The position numbers and the translations under genes were made by a program. 64,000 nt of DNA from Rhizobiales bacterium GAS188 (GTDB taxonomy: Bacteria; Pseudomonadota; Alphaproteobacteria; Rhizobiales; Beijerinckiaceae), in the NCBI GenBank assembly GCA_900104855.1, contig FNSS01000001.1, forward strand, positions 2,790,001 through 2,854,000, given 5' to 3'. Shown here piece after piece: positions 18,413 through 27,328 of this stretch; the first letter of the stretch is position 1; every line of letters starts with the position of its first letter. Under the pieces are notes generated by a model that did not search any database, was not told the origin of the DNA, and saw only the letters and a list, made by a program, of their open reading frames with translations.

Positions 18413-21400
18413 TCACGCGGCGATGACCCGCTCCCGCGGAAATACGACCTCGACCAACGTGCCCTCATTGCTGGTGCTCGAGATCGACAGGTTCGCCTGA
18501 TTGGCTTTCACCAGCGCTTTGGTCAGCGACAGGCCGAGCCCGCTGCCGCCGGGCCGCAAGGTGGTGGCGAATTGCTTGAAGGGCTCCATGGCCTCGGCAA
18601 GCTCGCGCTCGGACATGCCGATGCCGGTGTCGCGCACCCGGAAGATCACCTCGCCCTTGTCGGACAGCGCCGTCGAGACGATCACCTGGCCGCCGGGTTC
18701 GGTGAACTTCACCGCATTCGACAGAATGTTGAGCACGATCTGCTTGACGCTGCGGGCATCGGCGATGATCGCCGGCAGGCCTTGCGCGAGGCTCTGGCGC
18801 ATCAGCACCCGCGAACGCGCCGCCTCCATCTGCACCAGCGCCGCGCTGGCGCCGACCTCGGCGTTGAGGCTCACATTCGAGAAGGACAATTCCATGCGTC
18901 CGGCCTCGATCTTCGACAGGTCGAGGAGGTCGTTGACCAGGCTGATGATGTGCGTGCCGGAGGAGCGGATGTCCCTGACATATTCCTTGTAGCGCTCATT
19001 CTGCAGCGGGCCGAAGCGCTCCTCGGCGATGATGTCAGCGAAGCCCACGATCGAGTTGAGGGGCGTGCGGATCTCGTGGCTCACCTTGGCGAGGAATTCC
19101 GATTTCTGCGCCGTGGTGCGCTCCGCCGTGACGCGCGCCTCGACCAGCCCCGCCTCGGAGGACTTCACCGCCGAAAGATCGCGGAACACCACATTCAGGC
19201 GCGGCGAAGGCCGGCTCGCATGGCTGAGGAACAACTTCATCGACAAGGGGAGGCGCCGACCCTGGCGCTCGCGCCCGGTGATCTCGACCGGCTCGGGCAG
19301 GGCGGCTTGCCGGCTGGGCGACCGCGCGACCGCGAGCGCCGCGCCGATCGCATGATGGCATTCGGGCGCGATGAGGACGGCCAGCGCCTCGCCGGCGATC
19401 TCGCCTGCCCCATAGCCGAACAGCTTCTCGGCGGAAGGGTTCATGGCAAGGATGCGCCCGAGCTCGTCGACCGTCACCACCCCGTCGCTGGTGCCGTCGA
19501 GGATGGCCTGCAGATCATCGATCCGCGTCTGCTTGGCCGCAAGCGCCAATTGGTGGCTCGCCTCCAATCCCTTGGTCTCGCTGGCGAGCGAGCGGCGCAA
19601 GGTCATGAGGGTGGCGGATTCGCCGCGCCATTTGATGGCCTGGCAGCGGGCATCGACTTCGATGACCTCACCGTCGCGGGTCTTGATCGCCACCGCATGG
19701 TCCGTGCCGCGATCGGCGTGATCGGCGAACAGCTTCTCGATGCCCCCATGCGCATCGAACTCGGCGAGATTCGCATAGCCGAGGAGATCGAGCAGCGTCT
19801 TGTTGGCTGCGACCGCCGCACCGTCGCGATGCACCAGGATGCCGACCGGCAAGCGGCTGATGATGGTGATCAGATCGGCCGCGGCCACATCCGCGAGGCC
19901 TTGGGCGTCACCGGCAGCTTCGGACTGCGGTTCCGCGTTCGTCGGCGCGCCGGCATCGAAGCCGTTGCCGGAGGACGGCGGCTGGGTCCAGGCAGCGCCG
20001 AGCGCTTTGGCGATATCGGCGAAGGCATCGCGCTCGGCAGGCGAAAGCGGCGGCCCCTCCGCATCCTTGAGACGGCTCGGCTCGGCCCCAGGCGGACGCA
20101 ACGTGATGACATTCGACGCACGCGCCTGAGGCTCGATCGGCGGTTCGATCAATTTGGGTAAAGCGATGACCGTCTCGCCATGGCCGGCGGCAGTGCGGAA
20201 GGGCGCCATGGCCTGCAGGAGCGGCGCCATCTCTCCCGACGCCAACTCCCTCGATGCCAGCTCGCTCGATATTTGGCTGGCCGAACCGAGCGAAGCCGCC
20301 CTATGCCCGAGCGCGCCTGATTGCGCAGCCTCGGAGATCTCACTGAAGGCGGGCGTAGCGACGCCGGCCTCCGCCTCATCGGCCCCTTCATCGGCCGGAA
20401 ACTCCGCCCCGACCGGGTCGGCCGTACCGCCATCGTCGAAGGCCGCTTTCGAAGCCTCCGGCTCGGTCATTGCGCCATTGGCAAGCGGCGGATCAGCCCA
20501 GCCTGCTTGCGTCCGCCCGGCGCTTGCGACCGCCATGAAGCCGCGATAGCCGGCAGCCCGACGCCCGTGATCGAGCACCGGGGCGCCGAACAGGGCGCCG
20601 ATGAAGGAGGTGCCGTCGGGCGCCGCGAGCGTCACGACCGGCAGACCGGCGATCGGCTGGCCGGCCGCGATGGCCTCAGCGACGGCCGCGCCGTTCTCGG
20701 CGAAGAGTTCGCCGAGCATTGCCGGCTGCATCGGCGCGCCACGCCCGAGCGCCTGTGACAGGCTGGCGCCGGGACCCGCGAGCAGGCGTCCGGTCTCGTC
20801 GGTCTGCCAGGTCAGCCGGCGGCTCGACACCGCGATTGCGGTCTCGCCCTGATGCTTGCCGCCATCCGCAGCGCCTGGAGGCGAGGCGAGATGGGACGCG
20901 TCAGAATCTGCAGCCTCGGCGGCGGCCGACACCGGCCTGGCGGGCGGCACGGCGCGGCCATCCGGAACGATCGGCGGCGCGAGCACGGTCGCGACCGCGA
21001 CCAGGGCTTCGCCGCCATCCGCGAGACGAGCCCGGCTGAACAGCAAGGTGGCGCCGGAGGGCCTGCGCCCATGCGAAATCCGCCGACGCTCGAGCCAGGG
21101 GCGTTCCGTGCGGGAGGCTCGATCGAGCGCGGCATCGATATCTGCAGGACTGGCTTCTGCAGGATTAGCTTCGGCTCGGGGCAGGCCGAAGACCGCGGCG
21201 CCGAGCTCATTCCACCACAGCGCCCTGCCGTCGGCGAGCGCCCAGACCGCGGCGGCTGCGCCTTTCGCCAGTAGGGCCTCGATCGTCGACCCGTTCGTGC
21301 CTTGATTCGTGCCCAGCACCGCGCCTTCGGCCGAACGACCTTGGGCCGAAAGATTTTGGGCCGAAAGATCCTGGGCCAAGGGGTGATGTGGCCAGGCATC

Positions 21401-21457
21401 CGTGACGTTATCGGGGCGAGATTGCCCGCGGTCCGGCGGCGACATTACGTTGAACAC
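18413..21457 (-). CDS. PAS-domain sensor histidine kinase, PdhS-like
   Basis: 1014 residues. A long, low-complexity Ala/Pro/Glu-rich N-terminal half precedes two PAS-like domains (near residues 535-640 and 650-770) and a HisKA/HATPase core at the C-terminus: SHEIRTPLNSIVGFADIIAE carries the phospho-His, SNAVKFTEPGG is the N box, RDTGIGMS the G1 box and GGSGLGLSL the G2 box. The DHp sequence with 'EERFGPLQNERYKEYVRDI' resembles PdhS/DivJ/PleC kinases that act on DivK in alphaproteobacterial cell-cycle control. No TM helix is obvious, as for PdhS. The GTG at 21457 has GAAGAGGA upstream; ATG 21445 is the alternative. Confidence 0.8.
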   Translation of the reverse strand: MFNVMSPPDRGQSRPDNVTDAWPHHPLAQDLSAQNLSAQGRSAEGAVLGTNQGTNGSTIEALLAKGAAAAVWALADGRALWWNELGAAVFGLPRAEANPAEASPADIDAALDRASRTERPWLERRRISHGRRPSGATLLFSRARLADGGEALVAVATVLAPPIVPDGRAVPPARPVSAAAEAADSDASHLASPPGAADGGKHQGETAIAVSSRRLTWQTDETGRLLAGPGASLSQALGRGAPMQPAMLGELFAENGAAVAEAIAAGQPIAGLPVVTLAAPDGTSFIGALFGAPVLDHGRRAAGYRGFMAVASAGRTQAGWADPPLANGAMTEPEASKAAFDDGGTADPVGAEFPADEGADEAEAGVATPAFSEISEAAQSGALGHRAASLGSASQISSELASRELASGEMAPLLQAMAPFRTAAGHGETVIALPKLIEPPIEPQARASNVITLRPPGAEPSRLKDAEGPPLSPAERDAFADIAKALGAAWTQPPSSGNGFDAGAPTNAEPQSEAAGDAQGLADVAAADLITIISRLPVGILVHRDGAAVAANKTLLDLLGYANLAEFDAHGGIEKLFADHADRGTDHAVAIKTRDGEVIEVDARCQAIKWRGESATLMTLRRSLASETKGLEASHQLALAAKQTRIDDLQAILDGTSDGVVTVDELGRILAMNPSAEKLFGYGAGEIAGEALAVLIAPECHHAIGAALAVARSPSRQAALPEPVEITGRERQGRRLPLSMKLFLSHASRPSPRLNVVFRDLSAVKSSEAGLVEARVTAERTTAQKSEFLAKVSHEIRTPLNSIVGFADIIAEERFGPLQNERYKEYVRDIRSSGTHIISLVNDLLDLSKIEAGRMELSFSNVSLNAEVGASAALVQMEAARSRVLMRQSLAQGLPAIIADARSVKQIVLNILSNAVKFTEPGGQVIVSTALSDKGEVIFRVRDTGIGMSERELAEAMEPFKQFATTLRPGGSGLGLSLTKALVKANQANLSISSTSNEGTLVEVVFPRERVIAA

Positions 21458-21710
21458 CCATCCTCTTCGCGAAACACCACGTCAAACCGCGCATCCCGAT
21501 TCGGGACATCCTGGGTCAAGCCTCGGTAACGCTTTATAGACCATGTTGCCCGCGCCTGTCGCATCGAATCGCCGGCCTGTCCAAAGCCCGATGGACGTAG
21601 GGTTAATGCTGGGTATGGCATTTAAGGCTCAGGTGACAAATCGGTTGCGACGCTGCTAGCCTTCAGCGCAGCTGCGATCTGATTCGCGCGCCAACCGGGC
21701 AAAAGCTGCG

Positions 21711-22097
21711 ATGGTGACCGATCAACTGAGCCGCGCCGTGCCCTACGAAGTTCGCGACTTCGCCGATAGAAGCGTGGAACAAGCGAAAAAGGCCTTTGAC
21801 GGCTTCATCGGTGTGGTCAACGCGGCCATCGACGACGAATCGCCGCGGCCGGCCGAAAGCCCGGCATCGGCGGCCAACCTGTCGCGCCTCGCCGTCGGTT
21901 TCGCGGAACGCAACGTGCAAGGCGCCTTCGAACTCGCCCACAACATGCTGCACGCCACCGATCTCACGCAAATGCTTGAATTGCAGCGGGTTTTCCTCGA
22001 GACTCAGATGAAGGCGCTGAAAAGCCAGATGCGCAGCCTGGAACGGGCCAGCGCCGCCGGCTCGCCGCCTGCCGGAGTGACGCACAAGGCGAGGTGA
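21711..22097 (+). CDS. Phasin family protein
   Basis: 128 residues of a helical, amphipathic class-2 phasin (DFADRSVEQAKKAFDGFIG, FAERNVQGAFELAHNML, MLELQRVFLETQMKALKSQM). Phasins coat polyhydroxyalkanoate granules; short stand-alone ones may also have chaperone-like roles. It is a single gene flanked by non-coding gaps of about 250 bases. No pha synthesis gene is nearby. Confidence 0.82.
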   Translation: MVTDQLSRAVPYEVRDFADRSVEQAKKAFDGFIGVVNAAIDDESPRPAESPASAANLSRLAVGFAERNVQGAFELAHNMLHATDLTQMLELQRVFLETQMKALKSQMRSLERASAAGSPPAGVTHKAR

Positions 22098-22330
22098 GCG
22101 TGGGACCGCGACCGTCTCGGTCGCCCTTCCTTCCCGACGGCACAGCTCACCGTCGCAAGAGCGGGCGGGACGCCCTCGGGAGCGCCTGCCCATGCCCCGC
22201 GCCTCAGCGATGCAGTCACGTAAGGGTCATGCAACTGGCACGCTCGAGCGAAATCGGCTTTGATGCGCTTTCGCGCTGCCCTGCGACTCCGCGGAGCCGA
22301 GCCTGAGCGCCTGATGAGCAATTTCGCCCG

Positions 22331-23623
22331 ATGACCGACATCGCCACCCGCGTCTACAACCATCAATGGCGCATCGACCCGATCATCCGGTCCGTGCTCG
22401 ACACGGATTTCTACAAGCTCCTGATGGCCCAGACGATCTTCCGCCGCCACAAGGATGCGCGGGTCACTTTCGGCATCATCAACCGCACCGAGCGCATCCG
22501 GATCGGCGACCTGATCGATGAGGGCGCCTTGCGCGAGCAGCTCGACAATGTGCGCAGTTTGTCGCTGTCGCGCGGCGAATCGACCTGGCTGCGCGGCAAC
22601 ACCTTCTACGGCAAGCGGCAGATGTTCTCGCCCGATTTCATGGAATGGCTCGAGCGCTTCCGCTTCCCGCCCTACCATCTCGAGAAGCGGGCCGGGCAAT
22701 ATGAGCTGACCTTCGAGGGGCCCTGGATCGAGACCACCATGTGGGAGATCCCGGCGCTCGCCATCCTGAACGAGCTGCGCTCGCGCGCCGTGCTCGACGG
22801 CATGGGGCGCTTCGAGCTGCAGGTGCTCTATGCGCGCGCCATGACCCGCGTCTGGGAGAAGATCGAGCGCCTGCGGGCGCTGGGACGCCCGAGCATCGCG
22901 GATTTCGGCACCAGGCGCCGGCATGGCTTCCTGTGGCAGGATTGGTGCGTGCAGGCCATGATGGAAGGCCTCGGCTCGAGCTTCCTCGGCACCTCGAACT
23001 GCCTGATCGCGCTGCGCCGCGAGGTCGAGGCGGTCGGCACCAACGCCCATGAGCTGCCGATGGTCTATGCGGCGCTGGCCGAAGACGACGCGGCGCTCGC
23101 CCAGGCTCCCTATGATGTGCTCGAGGATTGGCAGGAGGATTATGACGGCAACCTGCTCGTCCTGCTGCCTGACACCTTCGGCACCACCGGCTTCCTGCGC
23201 CATGCGCCCGATTGGGTGTCGCGCTGGACCGGCATCCGCGTCGATTCCAAGGAGCCGATCGAAGGCGGCGAGGAGGCGATCGCCTGGTGGCGGTCGCGCG
23301 GCCAGGACCCGCTCAAGAAGCTCGCCATCTTCTCGGACGGCCTCGATGTCGATGCCATCGAGAAGGTGCACCGGCATTTCTCGGGCCGCATGCGGCTCGG
23401 CTATGGCTGGGGAACGCTGCTCACCAATGATTTCCGCGGCCTCGCCGATGATGGCGTGCTCGACCCCATCTCGATCGTCTGCAAGGTGAAGGCGGTGAAT
23501 GGCCGCGGCGCCGTGAAGCTCTCCGACAATGCCACCAAGGCCACGGGGCCGAAGGACGAGATTGCCCGCTATCGCCGCGTCTTCGAGGCGAAGGACGCCC
23601 CCGCCATGCCGGTGCTGGTTTAG
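22331..23623 (+). CDS. pncB: Nicotinate phosphoribosyltransferase
   Basis: 430 residues. It makes nicotinate mononucleotide from nicotinate and PRPP with ATP hydrolysis, in NAD salvage. [11 protein letters not shown] near residue 22 and [14 protein letters not shown] with [11 protein letters not shown] near the C-terminus are family motifs (PRPP/phosphate binding). The reactive His lies in the [12 protein letters not shown] region. The 233 bases upstream hold no recognisable gene or RNA. Confidence 0.93.
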   Translation: MTDIATRVYNHQWRIDPIIRSVLDTDFYKLLMAQTIFRRHKDARVTFGIINRTERIRIGDLIDEGALREQLDNVRSLSLSRGESTWLRGNTFYGKRQMFSPDFMEWLERFRFPPYHLEKRAGQYELTFEGPWIETTMWEIPALAILNELRSRAVLDGMGRFELQVLYARAMTRVWEKIERLRALGRPSIADFGTRRRHGFLWQDWCVQAMMEGLGSSFLGTSNCLIALRREVEAVGTNAHELPMVYAALAEDDAALAQAPYDVLEDWQEDYDGNLLVLLPDTFGTTGFLRHAPDWVSRWTGIRVDSKEPIEGGEEAIAWWRSRGQDPLKKLAIFSDGLDVDAIEKVHRHFSGRMRLGYGWGTLLTNDFRGLADDGVLDPISIVCKVKAVNGRGAVKLSDNATKATGPKDEIARYRRVFEAKDAPAMPVLV

Positions 23624-23632
23624 GGCTTTCGG

Positions 23633-23661
23633 TTGCGCCATCCAATTCGTTCACGTATAAG
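23633..23661 (+). promoter_or_regulatory. Probable sigma70-type promoter for the leu leader
   Basis: TTGCGC and TATAAG are separated by exactly 17 bases, overlapping the end of the pncB intergenic junction. It would start transcription near 23668, about 65 bases before the leader-peptide ATG and 260 before leuA. Confidence 0.5.
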
Positions 23662-23734
23662 CCGCCCGTGCGGCGCTGCGCCGCCAAAGGGCCGAATTTT
23701 CGGGTGAATCGTGACCGCAACCGGTTTCCGCGCG

Positions 23735-23830
23735 ATGGAGGACGAGGCTTTTGCCTCCACCCTCGCGCATGCCTTGTTGCCGGCGCGTGCCCTTTCGCTT
23801 CTCGGCCTTCTTCTCCTTAGCTGCCCCTGA
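23735..23830 (+). CDS. leuL: leuA leader peptide (leucine-rich attenuator peptide)
   Basis: A 31-codon open frame ending ALSLLGLLLLSCP-stop, with nine leucines among its last eighteen residues and a run of four (codons ctt ctt ctc ctt). An upstream in-frame GTG at 23711 would add eight residues. The leucine run lies directly before a stem-loop that begins in the stop region, and the next gene is leuA. This is the arrangement of ribosome-mediated attenuation: leucine shortage stalls the ribosome and alters folding. Leucine-rich leaders before leuA are known in proteobacteria from comparative work; here the call rests on sequence and position. Confidence 0.8.
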   Translation: MEDEAFASTLAHALLPARALSLLGLLLLSCP

Positions 23831-23864
23831 GGGCCGGCCGGGCTGACGCCTGGGCGCTCAGGGG
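23824..23864 (+). promoter_or_regulatory. Attenuator stem-loop at the end of the leu leader
   Basis: CCCCTGAG (23824-23831, spanning the leader stop codon) pairs perfectly with CTCAGGGG (23857-23864). A second hairpin (GGAGCG 23884-23889 with CGCTCC 23905-23910) precedes the leuA ribosome binding site GAGAAGG. There is no T tract, so termination may be weak or Rho-assisted. Confidence 0.55.
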
Positions 23865-23931
23865 ATGAGGTGAAGCATCTTCTGGAGCGTGACGGTTCTT
23901 CCGGCGCTCCGCAGCCGAGAAGGACTCAGAC

Positions 23932-25521
23932 ATGACCAGCACGAAAACCACCGGCGCCGGCAAGGCGAGCGTATCGCCGAAAGACCGCGTCATCATCTTC
24001 GACACCACCTTGCGCGACGGCGAGCAATCGCCCGGCGCCACCATGACCTTCGAGGAGAAGCTCGAGGTCGCCGATCTGCTCGACGAGATGGGCGTCGACG
24101 TCATCGAGGCGGGCTTCCCGATCGCCAGCCAAGGCGATTTCGAGTCCGTCCTGGCCGTCTCCAAGCGTGCCAAGAACGCCGTCATCGCCGGTTTGGCGCG
24201 GGCCAACGCCAAGGATATCGACCGCTGCGCCGAGGCCGTGAAGCCGGCCAAGCGCGGGCGCATCCACACCGTCATCGCCACCTCGCCGCTGCACATGAAG
24301 GCGAAGCTGCAGATGGAGCCCGAGGCGGTGCTGCAAGCCGTCATCGACAGCGTGACGCGGGCCCGCAACCATATCGACGACGTCGAATGGTCGAGCGAGG
24401 ACGGCACCAGGAGCGAGATCGACTTCCTGTGCCGCTGCGTCGAGGCCGCCATCAAGGCCGGCGCCACCACGGTCAATATCCCGGACACTGTCGGCTACAC
24501 CACGCCCGACGAATATCGGGCCTTGTTCGAGACGGTGATCCGGCGCGTGCCCAATTCCGACAAAGCGGTGTTCTCGGTGCATTGCCATAATGATCTCGGC
24601 CTCGCGGTCGCCAATTCGCTGGCCGGCTGCATCGGCGGGGCGCGCCAGATCGAATGCGCCGTCAACGGCCTCGGCGAGCGCGCCGGCAACACCTCGCTCG
24701 AGGAGGTGGTGATGGCGATGCGGGTGCGCCCCGACGTGCTGCCCTTCCAGACCCGCATCGACACCACGAAGCTGATGCGGGCTTCCAAGCTCGTCTCGGC
24801 CGTGTCCTCCTTCCCGGTGCAGTACAACAAGGCGATCGTCGGCCGGAACGCCTTCGCGCATGAGAGCGGCATCCATCAGGACGGCATGCTGAAGAACCCG
24901 CTCACCTATGAGATCATGACGCCCGAGAGCGTCGGCGTGTCGAAGACCTCGCTGGTGATGGGCAAGCATTCGGGCCGTAACGCCTTCCGCACCAAGCTCG
25001 CCGAGCTCGGCTACAAGCTCGCCGACAACCAGCTGGAAGACGCTTTCGCGCGCTTCAAGGACCTCGCCGACCGCAAGAAGATCGTCTACGACGAGGATAT
25101 CGAGGCGCTGGTCGACGAGAACATCGCGACCGCCCAGGACAGCATCAAGCTCGTCTCGCTCACCGTGATCGCCGGCACGCGCGGACCGCAGCGCGCCACC
25201 ATGCGCCTGTCGATCGACGGGCGCGCCGTGACCGAGGAGGTCGAGGGTAACGGCCCGGTCGACGCCACCTTCAACGCCATCAAGGCGATCGTGCCGCATG
25301 AGGCGGTGCTCGAGCTCTACCAGGTGCATGCGGTGACCGAAGGCACGGACGCCCAGGCCGAAGTGTCGGTGCGCCTCGCCGAGGAAGGCAAGACCGTGAC
25401 GGCGCGCGCCGCCGACCCCGACACTCTCGTCGCCTCGGCCAAGGCCTATCTCGGCGCGCTCAACCGGCTCCTGATCAAGCGCAAGCGCGGCAAGCCCGAG
25501 GCCATGTCGGCCGCGGAGTGA
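23932..25521 (+). CDS. leuA: 2-isopropylmalate synthase
   Basis: 529 residues. It condenses acetyl-CoA with 2-oxoisovalerate, the first step of leucine synthesis. FDTTLRDGEQSPGATM at residue 23 is the metal and catalytic signature; HCHNDLGLAVANSLAG binds metal; NAFAHESGIHQDGMLKNP follows. A C-terminal regulatory (LeuA dimer) domain of about 130 residues implies leucine feedback. GAGAAGG eight bases before the ATG is a good RBS. Expression is probably also controlled by the leader peptide upstream. Confidence 0.95.
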   Translation: MTSTKTTGAGKASVSPKDRVIIFDTTLRDGEQSPGATMTFEEKLEVADLLDEMGVDVIEAGFPIASQGDFESVLAVSKRAKNAVIAGLARANAKDIDRCAEAVKPAKRGRIHTVIATSPLHMKAKLQMEPEAVLQAVIDSVTRARNHIDDVEWSSEDGTRSEIDFLCRCVEAAIKAGATTVNIPDTVGYTTPDEYRALFETVIRRVPNSDKAVFSVHCHNDLGLAVANSLAGCIGGARQIECAVNGLGERAGNTSLEEVVMAMRVRPDVLPFQTRIDTTKLMRASKLVSAVSSFPVQYNKAIVGRNAFAHESGIHQDGMLKNPLTYEIMTPESVGVSKTSLVMGKHSGRNAFRTKLAELGYKLADNQLEDAFARFKDLADRKKIVYDEDIEALVDENIATAQDSIKLVSLTVIAGTRGPQRATMRLSIDGRAVTEEVEGNGPVDATFNAIKAIVPHEAVLELYQVHAVTEGTDAQAEVSVRLAEEGKTVTARAADPDTLVASAKAYLGALNRLLIKRKRGKPEAMSAAE

Positions 25522-25669
25522 GGCGGGCACCTCGGACCGCCACCATCCTGGTGGCTCTTCCTTTTCGGCCGCCACCGATCTGGAGGTTGGCAAGAGCCGC
25601 CTGGAAGCCGGCGATCCGAATGGCGCTCTGGCCGGCTTGATCCCGAGCGGGCTTCTGCCTTAGCCTGAG

Positions 25670-25935
25670 AATCGACGGTGCCCTCACGGGTGAAACGGGA
25701 ACGCGGTCAGGCTTAGGTGTCATGCCTTGGCCGATGCCGCGGCTGCCCCCGCAACTGTAGGCGACATAGCCGCGCCAATAGCCACTGGAGCGATCCGGGA
25801 AGGCGGCGCGACTCGGCAGGATCGGGATCGGCATGCGCAACATGCCGGCACCGATCGGGCCGTGCCGAGGTCGGGCGATCGACGCCAGTCGATCGGAACC
25901 GTCGGGTGTCGCGAGCCAGGAGACCGGCCGTCTGA
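25670..25935 (+). promoter_or_regulatory. Cobalamin (B12) riboswitch
   Basis: The 523-base gap between leuA and the NiCoT gene contains the B12 aptamer landmarks in order: GGTGCC...GAAACGGGAACGCGGT, then GCCGCGGCTGCCCCCGCAAC, GCCACTGGAGCGATCCGGGAAGGCG, and the B12 box GAGCCAGGAGACCGGCC at 25913-25929. CCGGCCG (25924-25930) can pair with CGGCCGG (25956-25962), giving a switch helix that competes with the B12 box. The outer boundaries are approximate. It should shut off the transporter when adenosylcobalamin is plentiful. Confidence 0.9.
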
Positions 25936-26001
25936 ACGTCGACGCGTGCCAACGCCGGCCGGGGTGTGCCGACGGATGGTCCCGGGAGCCGTCAGGCTTT
26001 C

Positions 26002-26041
26002 TGGTCCTCGCTCGCGCCGACTGACTGTCAGGCGAGGACCA
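26002..26041 (+). promoter_or_regulatory. Ribosome-binding-site sequestering hairpin of the riboswitch
   Basis: TGGTCCTCGC (26002-26011) is perfectly complementary to GCGAGGACCA (26032-26041). The 3' arm contains GAGGA, the only ribosome binding site for the ATG at 26045. When formed it would block translation, so the switch probably acts at translation initiation. Confidence 0.7.
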
Positions 26042-26044
26042 CGG

Positions 26045-27094
26045 ATGAAATCTCTACTGAATGCCATTTCCGACGACGCGGCGGGCGATCAGCGCAGCCG
26101 AGTCATCGGCATCTATGCCCTGCTCGGGGCGCTCAATATCGGGGTCTGGAGCTGGGCCATCATCCAGCTCTCGGACCGCCCGGCGCTCATCGGCACCGCC
26201 TTCCTCGCCTATGTGCTCGGCTTGCGGCACGCCGTCGATGCCGACCATATCGCGGCGATCGACAATGTGGTGCGCAAGCTGATGCAGGAGGGCAAGCGGC
26301 CGCTCGCGGTCGGGCTCTATTTCGCGCTCGGACATTCGCTGGTGGTGATCCTGGCGGCGGCCGCGATCGCGGCGACCGCCGCCGCCATCCAGGGCGAGTT
26401 CGAGAGCTTCAAGTCGATCGGCTCGGTGATCAGCACCTCGATCTCCGCCATCTTCTTGCTTGGCATCGCGGCGATCAACCTCGTCATCCTGCGCGGCGTC
26501 TGGCGCAGCTTCCAGAAGGCGCGGCGTGGCGAGAAAGTGCTCGAGGACGAGCTGAACATGTTGCTCGCCGGGCGCGGTCTGCTGGCGCGCCTGTTCCGGC
26601 CGCTGTTCCGCATGGTGACCAAGAGCTGGCACCTGTTCCCGATCGGCTTCCTGTTCGGCTTCGGCTTCGACACCGCGACCGAGATCAGCCTGTTCGCGGT
26701 GGCGGCGGGCCAGGCCTCGGGCGGCATGTCCTTCTCGACCGTGATGATCTTCCCGGCCCTGTTCACGGCCGGCATGACGCTCGTCGACACCACCGACAGC
26801 GTGCTGATGGTCGGCGCCTATGGCTGGGCCTTCCTCAACCCCATCCGCAAGATCTGGTACAACCTCACCATCACCTCGGTGTCGGTGGTGGTCGCCGTGC
26901 TGATCGGCGGCATCGAGGCGCTCGGCCTGATCGCCGATCGCTTCGGCCTCGATACCGGCGTCTGGAAGGTGATCGGCGACCTCAATGACGACCTCGCCAA
27001 TTTCGGCTTCATCGTCGTCGGCGTGTTCGTGGCGAGCTGGGTGCTCTCCTTCCTGATCTACAAGCTGCGCCGCTTCGAGGAGCGACCCGTCTGA
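26045..27094 (+). CDS. NiCoT-family cobalt/nickel transporter
   Basis: 349 residues with about eight membrane helices. RHAVDADHIAAIDN is the HX4DH metal signature of the family in helix II; LGHSLVV and GFDTATEISLF are the other conserved motifs. Family members take up Ni2+ or Co2+ at low concentration. The B12 riboswitch directly upstream argues for cobalt import for cobalamin synthesis. The ATG at 26045 is selected because the RBS and hairpin end there; the open frame extending upstream is riboswitch sequence. Confidence 0.92.
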   Translation: MKSLLNAISDDAAGDQRSRVIGIYALLGALNIGVWSWAIIQLSDRPALIGTAFLAYVLGLRHAVDADHIAAIDNVVRKLMQEGKRPLAVGLYFALGHSLVVILAAAAIAATAAAIQGEFESFKSIGSVISTSISAIFLLGIAAINLVILRGVWRSFQKARRGEKVLEDELNMLLAGRGLLARLFRPLFRMVTKSWHLFPIGFLFGFGFDTATEISLFAVAAGQASGGMSFSTVMIFPALFTAGMTLVDTTDSVLMVGAYGWAFLNPIRKIWYNLTITSVSVVVAVLIGGIEALGLIADRFGLDTGVWKVIGDLNDDLANFGFIVVGVFVASWVLSFLIYKLRRFEERPV

Positions 27095-27223
27095 CGCGGC
27101 GCCCGGATTTGGGCGGCGATCGGAACCTCGCGGGAAGTTGATGCCCGAGAGCCCGCCTCGGCCGCCTTAAAGCCTCGCACCTCAAGGCTCACGATCGGCG
27201 TTTCGCAGGTCGTTGGCCGGCCA

Positions 27224-27258
27224 TTGACACAGGACTGTCAAGGAAGTGTGATACTTCC
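27224..27258 (+). promoter_or_regulatory. Promoter with two overlapping dyads, upstream of the ABC importer
   Basis: TTGACA (27224-27229) and TGTGAT (27247-27252) are spaced 17 bases. The -35 is half of a perfect dyad TTGACA-N6-TGTCAA (27224-27241), and a second dyad GGAAGT-N5-ACTTCC (27242-27258) covers the -10. Two operator-like dyads on one promoter suggest tight repression. Confidence 0.5.
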
Positions 27259-27328
27259 CTCGCTGCGCTCGCTCATAGACAGGAGCGCGCTCGGAAGAGA
27301 ATTTCCAGGGACGCGTCGAGGTCAAAAC

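Noticed and set aside
25727-26044. N-terminal extension of the cobalt transporter
   Set aside because: This stretch is the cobalamin riboswitch; the open frame is accidental.
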